From NCBI GenBank assembly GCA_015258785.1, contig JABZHP010000008.1, positions 1-37,584 of the forward strand: DNA of 37,584 bases, read 5' to 3'. The position numbers and the translations under genes were made by a program. Source of the DNA: Atopobium sp. (GTDB taxonomy: Bacteria; Actinomycetota; Coriobacteriia; Coriobacteriales; Atopobiaceae). Below the pieces are notes generated by a model. That model ran no database searches and was not told the DNA's origin. It saw nothing but the letters and a program-made list of their open reading frames with translations. Shown piece after piece: positions 8,569 through 16,927 of the stretch; the first letter of the stretch is position 1; every line of letters begins with the position of its first letter.

Positions 8569-9242
8569 TGTCAGAAATTTCTTGGTCGATTGAACTTCCA
8601 AAAAAGAAACAGGCAGTTCTAGGTCAGGCAAAGCCTAAAGCGAAGATACTTTTAGAAACTGAAGTTGGAGGGACGGAGGAATTCTTTGTCCCTCCAACAG
8701 TAGCTCGAGCTCTTTTAAGTAAAGAGAAAGACGGTGTTTTTACGCCTTCTTCTCGCAATGAATTTCTGTATGAGCTAAAAGAGATTTCAACGCAGTGTAT
8801 TAAAGCTCGTATTGAGGCTTTGATTGTAAAAAGGGACTACTCTACAGCTGAGCTTCAAAAAAAGCTCATGCTTGATGGCTATCAAAAGAATGTAAGAGAC
8901 CCTGCAGTGCAGAGGGCTGTTGAAGTTGGTTTGATTAATGACAGTCGTTTTGCAGACGTCTATATACGTTCTAAAATTTCACAAGGCTGGGGTCCTCTTA
9001 AAATTAAAACTGAAATTTCTAAAAAAGGGATTGAAGTTGAGACACTCCCTGGATGGCCTGACGCTTATTTTTCTGATGTGGATGAATTTGAAGTTGCGTA
9101 TTCTTTGGCCCAGAGAAAGCACCTGTCGGGAAAAAATGATTATGAGAAGCTTGTCAGGTTTCTTGCCACAAAGGGATATTCATTTTCTATAGCATCATCT
9201 GTTACTAAAAAGATTTTGGATGAAAACGCCACATCTGAATGA
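8568..9242 (+). CDS. recX: RecA regulatory protein RecX
   Basis: 224-aa RecX family protein, which binds and restrains RecA filaments. The helical RecX core is visible from about residue 80: 'IEALIVKRDYSTAELQKKL' (first repeat), 'VGLINDSRFADVYIRSK' (the FA-x-x-Y/W-V-RSK-type signature) and 'GPLKIKTEISKKGI'. The ATG overlaps the recA stop by 1 nt, the usual coupling that keeps RecX far below RecA. Compared with typical RecX (about 150-200 aa) it has a Lys-rich N-terminal extension of about 70 residues containing 'FFVPPTVARAL'. No clear terminator follows. Confidence 0.9.
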   Translation: MSEISWSIELPKKKQAVLGQAKPKAKILLETEVGGTEEFFVPPTVARALLSKEKDGVFTPSSRNEFLYELKEISTQCIKARIEALIVKRDYSTAELQKKLMLDGYQKNVRDPAVQRAVEVGLINDSRFADVYIRSKISQGWGPLKIKTEISKKGIEVETLPGWPDAYFSDVDEFEVAYSLAQRKHLSGKNDYEKLVRFLATKGYSFSIASSVTKKILDENATSE

Positions 9243-9306
9243 TTATATTTGCTTAGGTTATAAGTCTGTTGTATTGATGTACTTTACTTTTCCTACCTGC
9301 TATTTA

Positions 9307-9335
9307 TTGACAAAAGTTACAATGCTCTATACGAT
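9307..9335 (+). promoter_or_regulatory. Putative promoter for the rny cluster
   Basis: TTGACA (9307-9312) is followed after 17 nt by TACGAT (9330-9335). A transcript would start near 9342, leaving an untranslated leader of about 185 nt before rny. Confidence 0.6.
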
Positions 9336-9341
9336 AAATAT

Positions 9342-9525
9342 GCCGTGAATAGGCTCATTTCCGCTGGGCAACCAGCGTCACGTATACAGTAGGTATCTCA
9401 TACATTTGATCTATCTCTGCATGTGGCATGACCAGCCAATGAACCCTGCTCATGGCGGGTTCTTTAGATACTGTTGTGTCTAAAGTCTCCTGAACACTTT
9501 TGTAATCGCCATTTGAGGAGTAGGT
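9342..9525 (+). other. Structured leader or small RNA upstream of rny
   Basis: This non-coding stretch holds two clear hairpins: CGCTGG-GCAA-CCAGCG (9362-9377, a 6-bp stem capped by a GNRA tetraloop) and GAACCC...GGGTTC (9441-9462, with an inner GC/GC pair after a bulge) followed by TTTAGAT. I recognise no Rfam family from memory. It could be a 5'-UTR element controlling rny or a short RNA ending near 9467. No open frame with a ribosome-binding site was seen. Confidence 0.4.
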
Positions 9526-11079
9526 ATGGAATTAGCAGCAGTAGGCATTGTTTGCCTTCTTGTAGGAGTAGGCCTTGCATACGGCGTACTCTCTAACATT
9601 AGTAATTCAAAGATTAAAACTGCAGAACAGCAGTTAAAAGATGCTCAGACTAATGCAGATCGTATTGCTTCTGAAGCAGCTCGCCAGGCAGAAACAGTTA
9701 AAAAAGAAGCTGTTCTTGAGGCTAAAGAAGAAGTTCTTCAGCTTAAGCAAGCAGCAGAGTCAGATGAGAAAAAACGTAAGAGTGAGCTTCGTAGCATGGA
9801 GAATCGTATTCTTCAGCGTGAAGAGTCCCTTGATCACCGTACTGATGCACTAGAGAAGCGTGAGCATCAGCTCTCCAGTCTTCAGGGTCAGCTTGATCGT
9901 CGTAAGAACGATTTGGATTCTCTTGTTTCTCAGCAGTCTCAAGAGCTTGAGCGCATTGCAGCTCTTACAAAAGATGAGGCTCATGATGAGCTTTTATCTC
10001 GTGTTCGTTCTGAAAGTGTTCGCGATGAGGCTATGATTCTTCGTGAGTCTGAGCAGCGCGTTCGTGCACAAGCAGATAAAACTGCACGTGAGATTATTTC
10101 TACCGCTATTCAGCGTGTCGCTGCAGATCAGGCTTCTGAGATTACAGTAACTTCCGTCCATATCCCATCTGATGATCTAAAGGGTAGGATTATTGGACGT
10201 GAGGGTAGAAACATTCGTACCTTCGAGCAGGTATCTGGTGTTTCTCTTGTTATTGATGACACTCCAGAGACTGTAGTTCTTTCAAGTTTTGATCCAGTCC
10301 GCCGTGAGACCGCTCGTGTTGCACTTGAGAACCTCATTGCAGACGGTCGTATTCATCCAGCACGTATTGAGGAGCTCTACAAGAAGGCTGAGGCTCTTGT
10401 TAACGAGCGTGTTCTTGAGGCTGGCGAACAGGCTGCATTTGATTGTGGTATTCACGATCTTCATCCAGAGATTGTAAAGACTCTTGGTAAGCTTCGCTAC
10501 CGTACTTCTTATGGTCAGAACGTTCTTGCTCACTCTGTCCAGGTTGCAGTACTTTGCGGCATTATGGCTGAAGAGCTTGGTCTTGAGCCCGCTCCAGCTA
10601 AGCGTGCTGGTCTGCTCCATGACCTTGGTAAGGCAATTGACCACGAGGTTGAGGGTCCACACGCTGTAATTGGTGCAGATCTTGCTCGTCGTCATGGCGA
10701 GCGTCCTGAGATTGTTCACGCTATTGAAGCTCACCACGCAGATATTGAGCCAAACACCGTGCTTGACATGCTTGTTATGGCCTCAGATGCTATTTCTGCT
10801 GCACGTCCTGGTGCTCGTCGTGAGTCCGCTGAGAACTACATCAAGCGCCTTGAGAAGCTTGAGGCTATCTCCAATGCGCACGAGGGTGTTGAGCGTACGT
10901 ATGCAATGCAGGCTGGCCGTGAGCTTCATGTAATGGTTGAGCCTCAGATGATTAGCGATTCCGAGGCAACTGTTCTTGCTCACGATATTGCTAAGCAGAT
11001 TGAGGATGAGATGGAATATCCAGGACAGGTTCGCGTTGTTGTTATTCGCGAGTCTCGTGCTGTGGATGTTGCTAAGTAA
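9526..11079 (+). CDS. rny: Ribonuclease Y
   Basis: 517-aa membrane-tethered endoribonuclease that starts mRNA decay in many Gram-positive bacteria. Order: an N-terminal membrane helix (about 4-23), a long charged coiled coil (about 28-190), a KH RNA-binding domain with the GxxG loop in 'IIGREGRNIRTFE', then an HD domain with the metal-binding pair H365-D366 in 'LLHDLGKAIDHE'. It ends in the usual '...YPGQVRVVVIRESRAVDVAK'. GAGGAG at 9515-9520 precedes ATG 9526. Length matches B. subtilis RNase Y (about 520 aa). The GHKL-ATPase gene begins 3 nt after its stop codon. Confidence 0.96.
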   Translation: MELAAVGIVCLLVGVGLAYGVLSNISNSKIKTAEQQLKDAQTNADRIASEAARQAETVKKEAVLEAKEEVLQLKQAAESDEKKRKSELRSMENRILQREESLDHRTDALEKREHQLSSLQGQLDRRKNDLDSLVSQQSQELERIAALTKDEAHDELLSRVRSESVRDEAMILRESEQRVRAQADKTAREIISTAIQRVAADQASEITVTSVHIPSDDLKGRIIGREGRNIRTFEQVSGVSLVIDDTPETVVLSSFDPVRRETARVALENLIADGRIHPARIEELYKKAEALVNERVLEAGEQAAFDCGIHDLHPEIVKTLGKLRYRTSYGQNVLAHSVQVAVLCGIMAEELGLEPAPAKRAGLLHDLGKAIDHEVEGPHAVIGADLARRHGERPEIVHAIEAHHADIEPNTVLDMLVMASDAISAARPGARRESAENYIKRLEKLEAISNAHEGVERTYAMQAGRELHVMVEPQMISDSEATVLAHDIAKQIEDEMEYPGQVRVVVIRESRAVDVAK

Positions 11080-11082
11080 TTT

Positions 11083-12168
11083 ATGGCAGCCACCTCTACT
11101 GACTTAACAGGTTTTGTCGCCTCCATGGGAGGTGAACGCGCGCTCCGTGTCGAGGAATCCCTCGGCGCGGGGTACGTTCGTTTACGCGTAGCAGAGGCAG
11201 AGCGTAGACAGGCAAAGCACGATATTCGTTCGGTAGAAGATATCGTTATCGAGCTCTTACGTAATTCTCGCGATGCTGGCGCCCGTCACATTTATGTTGC
11301 AACATCAAAAGAAGGTACGCTTAGAACTATCACCATACTTGATGATGGTCAGGGCATTCCAAAAGACATGCAGGAGAAAATCTTTGAAGCTCGTGTAACT
11401 TCAAAGCTTGAGAGCATGCATATGGACCGTTGGGGAATTCATGGACGAGGCATGGCTCTCTATTCCATCAAAGAAAACTGTGAATCAGCTCAGGTTGTGG
11501 CTTCTGCTCCGGGACTTGGTTCTGTTATACAGATTGTGGTAGACACTACTAAAATTTCCGAGCGAGTAGATCAGTCTACTTGGCCAACCTGCGGTTTGAA
11601 TGAGGACGGACTCAAAACAACCGTTAAAGGTCCTCATAACATTATTCGTACCTGCTGTGACTTTGCGCTTGAGGTTAAAGGCTCGTGTGAGGTAATGCTG
11701 GGCTCTGCTGCAGAGATTGCAGCCACCGCTCGTCGCAGAATTGCGCAGACGCTTGATATTGCTGACCTGCTGTTTGTTGAAGGCTTTGAAAACGTTCCTG
11801 TTCTCGAGCGCTTTAGAGCAGCGGCAGACGCAACAGAGCTATCTGAAGTCTGTAAGACTTTGGGTCTTTCAATGTCAGATAGAACCGCTCATAGAATTAT
11901 TGCTGAGCAGATTAAACCTTTGCGTAGTGTGTATGCGCAGGTTAGCCATTCTGCTGAGTCTGATGAGGTTTCTCGCGAAGTTGACCTGATGAAAGATCAC
12001 AGAGGTCTCAAAATGAGTAAAGCTGACATCAGTAGTTTTTCTCGAAAAATGGAACAGGGTTTTGCTGAGTTATCCGAGAAATACTATGTTTCTTTGACGG
12101 CTGAGCCTCGTGTTCGTGTAAGTAAAAACAAAATTGTTGTGACTTTTGATATTGAGTCGCAAGAGTAG
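11083..12168 (+). CDS. GHKL-fold ATPase of unknown function
   Basis: 361-aa soluble protein with a Bergerat (GHKL/HATPase_c) ATP-binding fold: N-box ELLRNSRDA at 57-65 (N61, D64), G1 box DDGQGIP at 87-93, and a G2 lid HGRGMAL at 120-126. There is no histidine-kinase dimerisation/phosphoacceptor domain, no MutL transducer signature and no Hsp90 middle domain that I can recognise. Residues about 180-361 are helical and end in a basic segment (RVRVSKNKIVVTF). It starts 3 nt after rny with no good Shine-Dalgarno, which suggests translational coupling, and is followed by spoVS. The ATP-binding site looks intact, so it is probably an active ATPase; the substrate is unknown. Confidence 0.75.
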   Translation: MAATSTDLTGFVASMGGERALRVEESLGAGYVRLRVAEAERRQAKHDIRSVEDIVIELLRNSRDAGARHIYVATSKEGTLRTITILDDGQGIPKDMQEKIFEARVTSKLESMHMDRWGIHGRGMALYSIKENCESAQVVASAPGLGSVIQIVVDTTKISERVDQSTWPTCGLNEDGLKTTVKGPHNIIRTCCDFALEVKGSCEVMLGSAAEIAATARRRIAQTLDIADLLFVEGFENVPVLERFRAAADATELSEVCKTLGLSMSDRTAHRIIAEQIKPLRSVYAQVSHSAESDEVSREVDLMKDHRGLKMSKADISSFSRKMEQGFAELSEKYYVSLTAEPRVRVSKNKIVVTFDIESQE

Positions 12169-12195
12169 AACAAACGCACAATAATTGGAGCACTC

Positions 12196-12519
12196 ATGGG
12201 TTTGCTTAAAGTTTCAAGTAAGTCTTCACCAGCTTCTGTAGCAGGAGCTATTGCGGGCCTGGTTAAAGATAATGAACCTGTTATGCTCCAGTGCATTGGT
12301 GCTGGTGCAGTCAACCAGGGCATCAAAGCTATTGCTATTGCGCGTGGCTTCTTGATTCCTTGCGGTCTGGATATCACCTGTGCTCCAACATTTTCTGATA
12401 TCGAAATTGCAGGGGAGAGTAGAACTGCAATTAAAATTGCCATTTATGTCCACACACTGTCTGCCCCTGATACGCAGACTCCAGCTGTTAGTTCCACTGA
12501 GTATAACGAGGTACTTTAA
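12196..12519 (+). CDS. spoVS: SpoVS family (Alba-like) protein
   Basis: 107-aa protein. Residues 1-86 align with B. subtilis SpoVS (86 aa): 'LKVSSKSSPASVAGAIAG', 'LQCIGAGAVNQGIKAIAIAR' (GAGAVNQ is the family hallmark) and 'RTAIKIAIYVH'. The fold is Alba-like, suggesting nucleic-acid binding. In Bacillus it is needed for stage V sporulation and its gene lies after the rny region; here it sits in an otherwise non-sporulating gene context, so a general role in RNA or DNA handling is more likely (inference). The last 20 residues are an unconserved tail. GGAG at 12187-12190 sets the start; miaB begins 2 nt after the stop. Confidence 0.92.
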   Translation: MGLLKVSSKSSPASVAGAIAGLVKDNEPVMLQCIGAGAVNQGIKAIAIARGFLIPCGLDITCAPTFSDIEIAGESRTAIKIAIYVHTLSAPDTQTPAVSSTEYNEVL

Positions 12520-12521
12520 GC

Positions 12522-13889
12522 ATGATTGAAAATTCCGAGCTCGTAGGAAAAACATATCACATCAAAACTTTTGGCTGCCAGATGAATCTGCACGATACAG
12601 AGCGAGTCTCTGGTCTGCTTGAGGCTTGTGGCTGCAATGAGGTTTCAGATACCGATGACGCAGATATTGTCATCTTTATGACCTGTAGTGTTCGTGAGAA
12701 CGCTGATCAGCGCCTCTACGGTCAGGCTTCTGCCATGGTCAGTGCTCCAACGCCTCCATCAGGCAAGCGCGTTGTTGCTATTGGCGGCTGTATTGCGCAG
12801 CGCGATGGCGAGAAGCTCCGTGAAAAGGTTCCAGCCGTTGACGTTGTGTTTGGTACCAGCGCTCTTGCAAGCCTGCCAGCACTTCTCACCAGCGCATTTA
12901 GGGGCGAGAATGACCGTGTTGCTGTAGACACCTCTGAGGAGGGTAAGGGCTTCTCCACAGACCTGCCAAGTAATCGTGCTCAGCAGTATCACGCTTGGGT
13001 GCCTATCATGACTGGCTGCAATAATTTCTGCACGTACTGTATTGTTCCTTACGTTCGCGGTCGTGAGCGCAGTCGTACTTTTGAAGCTGTTATTGGTGAG
13101 TGCGAGCGTCTTGTCGCAGATGGCGTTCGTGAGATTACCCTTCTTGGTCAAAACGTTAACTCGTATGGCCGCGACCTTTACGGCAAGCCTCGTTTTGCGG
13201 AGCTTTTGCGCGCGGTTGGTCAGACAGGCGTAGAGCGCATTCGTTTTACCTCGTCAAATCCAAAAGATCTTACTGATGAGACTATTGCAGCTATGAAAGA
13301 AACCCCAGCTGTCATGCCTCACCTTCATCTTGCGGTTCAAAGCGGATCCACACGCGTTCTCAAGAAGATGAACCGCAGTTATACACGAGAAGAGTACTTA
13401 GACGTGGTTTCTCGCCTGCGTACAGCTATTCCAGGACTGGCGCTTTCAACTGATATTATCGTTGGCTTCCCAGGAGAGACTGAGGAAGACTTTGAGGATA
13501 CGCTTTCTTTGGTCAAAGAAGCTGGCTATTCTTCCGCATATACCTTCATTTACTCTAAGCGTCCAGGCACTCCTGCGGCAAAATACGAAGACAACACGCC
13601 TCACGAGGTCATCCAGGAGCGCTTTGATAGGCTTGCAGAGCTTGTGGCTCAGCAGGCGCATGACGCTAACCAGGTAGATCTCAATACTACACAGGCAGTT
13701 CTTGTTGAGGGAACTTCCAAGCGTGATGATACCGTTATGGTGGGACATAGCGAGAAGAACCAAACAGTTCACTTCAATTTGCCAGAGGGTTATACGCCAG
13801 AAGACCTTATCGGCAAAATTGTTGATGTTCATATTGATGAGGCTCGTACCTGGTATCTGCGCGGAACTATGGAGTCTGATCCGCGATGA
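12522..13889 (+). CDS. miaB: tRNA-2-methylthio-N6-dimethylallyladenosine synthase
   Basis: 455-aa radical-SAM methylthiotransferase that converts i6A37 to ms2i6A37 in tRNAs reading UNN codons. The N-terminal MTTase domain has C19 (TFGCQMN), a second Cys in MTCSVREN and a third in GGCIAQR; the radical-SAM motif is CNNFCTYC (C166, C170, C173), followed by the IVPYVRGRERSR segment; a TRAM domain closes the protein. It overlaps the miaA start by 4 nt (ATGA), so the enzymes making i6A and then ms2i6A are produced together, in the reverse order of the pathway. Confidence 0.95.
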   Translation: MIENSELVGKTYHIKTFGCQMNLHDTERVSGLLEACGCNEVSDTDDADIVIFMTCSVRENADQRLYGQASAMVSAPTPPSGKRVVAIGGCIAQRDGEKLREKVPAVDVVFGTSALASLPALLTSAFRGENDRVAVDTSEEGKGFSTDLPSNRAQQYHAWVPIMTGCNNFCTYCIVPYVRGRERSRTFEAVIGECERLVADGVREITLLGQNVNSYGRDLYGKPRFAELLRAVGQTGVERIRFTSSNPKDLTDETIAAMKETPAVMPHLHLAVQSGSTRVLKKMNRSYTREEYLDVVSRLRTAIPGLALSTDIIVGFPGETEEDFEDTLSLVKEAGYSSAYTFIYSKRPGTPAAKYEDNTPHEVIQERFDRLAELVAQQAHDANQVDLNTTQAVLVEGTSKRDDTVMVGHSEKNQTVHFNLPEGYTPEDLIGKIVDVHIDEARTWYLRGTMESDPR

Positions 13890-14824
13890 GCTCTCATGGC
13901 TCGGTAATCTGTATTGTAGGTCCTACGGCTTCGGGCAAAAGCTCATTGTCCGAGCTTGTTGCCAAGAAGCTTGAGACCTCTGTCATTTCTGTTGACGCAA
14001 TGCAGGTCTATCGTGGCATGGATATTGGCACTGCTAAAACTCCTTTTGAGGAGCGAGAAGTTCCTCTTCTCATGGTAGATTGTGCCAACATTTCAGAAGA
14101 ATATTCTGTCCAGATGTTTCAAGTGGCAGCCCGTGAAGAAGCTCATAAGCTTATTAATGCTGGTAAAACACCTGTATTCTGCGGCGGAACCGGTCTTTAT
14201 CTTGATTCGATTATCGACCAGATGGAGTTTCCTTCAGGCTCAATCGAGTCTCCTGTACGTACTCGTTATGAAAAGCTTGCAGAAGAGCTTGGTGCTGAGG
14301 GCCTGCATGAATTTCTCGCCACTAAAGATGCAGCAAGTGCAGAACTTATCCATCCAAATAACGTACGACGCGTTGTAAGGGCTTTAGAGCTCTTGGAGGA
14401 GGGCAAGTCGTATGCTTCTCATCATGAGGGCTTAAAGGCTCACACGCCGTACTTTGACGCCCAGATATGGGGTCTTTCAATGGACCGTCAGCGTCTGTAT
14501 GAGAGAATAAACCTCCGAGTTGACCTTATGTTTGAGCAAGGACTTGTTGAAGAGGTTCAAGCGCTTATTGAGTCCGGTCTCTCTGAAAATTGCACGGCTG
14601 GCCAGGCAATTGGCTACAAAGAGTTCTTTGCATATTTTGCTGGTGAACAGTCGCTTGAACAAACGCGTGAGCTTATTAAACAGCACACCAGACAGTATGC
14701 AAAGCGACAGATTTCTTGGCTTAAACGAGATGGTCGAGTCAGGTGGCTTGATATGGATCAACTCACAGCCAAGGATGCACTCGAGCTGATTCTTGCCCAG
14801 TATGCTGACGTACAATGCCAGTAG
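13886..14824 (+). CDS. miaA: tRNA dimethylallyltransferase
   Basis: 312-aa enzyme transferring a dimethylallyl group from DMAPP to N6 of A37 in tRNA, providing the substrate of MiaB. P-loop GPTASGKS at 12-19; 'VDAMQVYRGMDIGTAK' (substrate Asp and Thr region), 'CGGTGLYLD' and 'QAIGYKEF' are family signatures; 'RTRYAK'-like 'HTRQYAKRQISWLKRD' is the conserved C-terminal element. The ATG overlaps the miaB stop by 4 nt, leaving the two in one operon. Confidence 0.95.
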   Translation: MSSHGSVICIVGPTASGKSSLSELVAKKLETSVISVDAMQVYRGMDIGTAKTPFEEREVPLLMVDCANISEEYSVQMFQVAAREEAHKLINAGKTPVFCGGTGLYLDSIIDQMEFPSGSIESPVRTRYEKLAEELGAEGLHEFLATKDAASAELIHPNNVRRVVRALELLEEGKSYASHHEGLKAHTPYFDAQIWGLSMDRQRLYERINLRVDLMFEQGLVEEVQALIESGLSENCTAGQAIGYKEFFAYFAGEQSLEQTRELIKQHTRQYAKRQISWLKRDGRVRWLDMDQLTAKDALELILAQYADVQCQ

Positions 14825-14871
14825 GACACATCAAAAACTAACGTATTTACCTTGTCTTAGATGGGGAGTTT

Positions 14872-16185
14872 ATGGGTCGTTTTGTTCCATTTTCAACTGC
14901 TCCAAAAGTTGAACGAGCAATTCTTGTAGGCGTTGATTGCGGTAAAAGCGATTGGTCGCTTGAAGAATCAATGGACGAGCTTGAGCGTCTGACGCAAACT
15001 GACGGCGCTGAAGTCTTTATGCGTCTTACGCAAAAACTTGATGCACCTATTCCTAAGACTTTCATTGGCAAGGGTAAAACTGAAGAGCTTGTCTCCCTGG
15101 TAAGAAACACCAATACTGACGTTGTCATCTTTGATGATGAGCTCACGCCTTCTCAGCAATCTAATTTAGAAAAATTACTTGGCGAGCCGGTTAAAGTCAT
15201 TGACCGAACAGCGCTGATTCTTGATATTTTTGGTATCCACGCACGCACCAAAGAAGGACGACTTCAGGTACAGCTTGCACAGCTTCAGTACGTACTTCCA
15301 AGGCTTCGTGGTATGTGGAGTCACCTGGTAGGCGAGCAAACTCGTGGTGGCATTGGTAGCCGATTTGGCCAGGGTGAAAGCCAGCTTGAGGTTGACCGTC
15401 GTCTTATTAGAAAGCGCATTTCAACTTTAAAAAATGAACTCAAGCAGCTCAGCCAAAGGCGAGAAGTTCAGTCAAAGTCCAGGTGGAATTCTGGAACGTT
15501 TAGTGTCTCTCTTGTTGGTTATACCAATGCTGGTAAGTCAACACTTCTGAATCAACTCACAGGCGCGGATGTATATGCAAAAGATGAACTCTTTGCAACT
15601 CTTGATCCAACTACCAGAGCACTTTCTCTTGATGAAGGCAGAAAGATTGTTCTTACGGATACTGTTGGATTTATTCAAAAGCTCCCAACTAATCTGATTG
15701 AGTCTTTTAAATCTACCTTGGTAGAGGCTCAAGAAGCAGATCTTCTTCTGCTAGTTGCAGATGCAACTGATAAGAATCTTTCTAAAGAAATAGCAGTTGT
15801 TCGTAGTATTTTGAAAGACATCGAGGCCGATAAAAGTGATCAGATTCTTGTATTAAACAAGGTAGACCTACTTGATGACCAAGAGCTTCAAATGCTCAGA
15901 GCACTCTATCCAGATGCTGTATTTATTTCTGCTCAGGAAGGTATGGGCATTAACGGCCTTCTTCACAAGATTCAAGAAATAGCTAGCGCCGGCGACAAGG
16001 TGGTTAGTGCACTTATTCCGTTCAACAAAGGTGCTCTTGTTAAGTCTGTTCACGAGAGGTGTCAGCTTTTGCACGAGCAATATGTTGCTGAAGGTCTTTT
16101 ACTGTCAGTTAAAGCCGACACGTATATGCAGGCACTTTTAGAGCCGTATGTGGTGTCAGAAGACGATATTCTGACTGACGAATAA
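14872..16185 (+). CDS. hflX: Ribosome-associated GTPase HflX
   Basis: 437-aa GTPase of the Obg-HflX superfamily that binds the 50S subunit and can split stalled ribosomes. The N-terminal HflX domain (about 30-200) includes 'FIGKGKTEEL' and the nucleotide-contacting 'GGIGSRFGQGESQLEVDRRLI' linker; G1 is GYTNAGKST (216-224), G3 DTVGFI, G4 NKVD, G5 'ISAQEG'. GGGGAG is only 3 nt from ATG 14872, unusually close. Position after miaA mirrors the miaA-hfq-hflX order known from proteobacteria, without hfq. Its 3' end overlaps the convergent gene at 16156 by 30 bp. Confidence 0.94.
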   Translation: MGRFVPFSTAPKVERAILVGVDCGKSDWSLEESMDELERLTQTDGAEVFMRLTQKLDAPIPKTFIGKGKTEELVSLVRNTNTDVVIFDDELTPSQQSNLEKLLGEPVKVIDRTALILDIFGIHARTKEGRLQVQLAQLQYVLPRLRGMWSHLVGEQTRGGIGSRFGQGESQLEVDRRLIRKRISTLKNELKQLSQRREVQSKSRWNSGTFSVSLVGYTNAGKSTLLNQLTGADVYAKDELFATLDPTTRALSLDEGRKIVLTDTVGFIQKLPTNLIESFKSTLVEAQEADLLLLVADATDKNLSKEIAVVRSILKDIEADKSDQILVLNKVDLLDDQELQMLRALYPDAVFISAQEGMGINGLLHKIQEIASAGDKVVSALIPFNKGALVKSVHERCQLLHEQYVAEGLLLSVKADTYMQALLEPYVVSEDDILTDE

Positions 16186-16920
16186 GGCAATAAGCAGCAA
16201 AATTGGTTGATGCAAAAGGTAAATGAGAAGTGAATGTCTTCCCATCTCTGTTATGAGGGGAAGAGAGAACCTTTTCATCCAGTTGGGATATCCAGCTTCT
16301 TTAAGCTGTCTGTTAAAAGCAGCACCACTTAAATACAAGAACAAATAGGGGAGTAACGGGTAGTAATCTCCTGATGAAAAAGATGGAGAAGGAAATCCAG
16401 CCCAGGCCAAATATGGTGTTTGGTATAACTCTTTAGGTAACGAGAAAACCATGTTGCCTATACCAATATGTCCTGTATAAATTGGAATGCAAACAACAAA
16501 AATTAAAAGCAAAAGAACTGCTGCTGCATATCCTTTTGGTGGAATAGCGAAACGTGAAATAAGAGCTTCTACCAAGGTGCATGAGGCCATACAAAAGAAG
16601 ATTCCAAACGTAATGGGAGTATCAACTTTTGCAAAGGTAGTTGCGGCAAATATCGCAAAGGCTACAAGGCCATAAACTCCTGTACGTTTAAAAGAATCTT
16701 TAGAGAAGGCGCACATACAACCAGCAATAAAAATAAAAGGATATGAGATTGATGGTATCCAGATTTGCATAAGCAGAGGTGTAAACCACGTAAGCTTAAC
16801 GTGCGAAATAAAGAACAAATCATAGGTAAAGTGAAACAGAATCATTGAAACTACCGAGATACCTCGTATAGTGTCAAAAAACGTTATTCTCCCTTTGGTT
16901 TGTCTTAACTCAGCACCCAT
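16156..16920 (-). CDS. DUF1624/HGSNAT-like multi-pass membrane protein
   Basis: 254-aa protein with about seven hydrophobic segments. The N-terminal 'RITFFDTIRGISVVSMILFH' (positions about 10-29) is the signature of the heparan-alpha-glucosaminide N-acetyltransferase-like (DUF1624) family of membrane acyltransferases: Asp-x2-Arg-Gly followed by a membrane His. The last segment 'GRHSLLIYLLHQPILL' is also typical. The substrate in bacteria is not established; cell-envelope sugar acylation is an inference. It lies 7 nt downstream of lexA and has no clear Shine-Dalgarno of its own, so it is probably co-expressed with lexA. Its 3' end overlaps hflX on the other strand. Confidence 0.8.
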   Translation of the reverse strand: MGAELRQTKGRITFFDTIRGISVVSMILFHFTYDLFFISHVKLTWFTPLLMQIWIPSISYPFIFIAGCMCAFSKDSFKRTGVYGLVAFAIFAATTFAKVDTPITFGIFFCMASCTLVEALISRFAIPPKGYAAAVLLLLIFVVCIPIYTGHIGIGNMVFSLPKELYQTPYLAWAGFPSPSFSSGDYYPLLPYLFLYLSGAAFNRQLKEAGYPNWMKRFSLPLITEMGRHSLLIYLLHQPILLLIALFVSQNIVF

Positions 16921-16927
16921 AATATGA

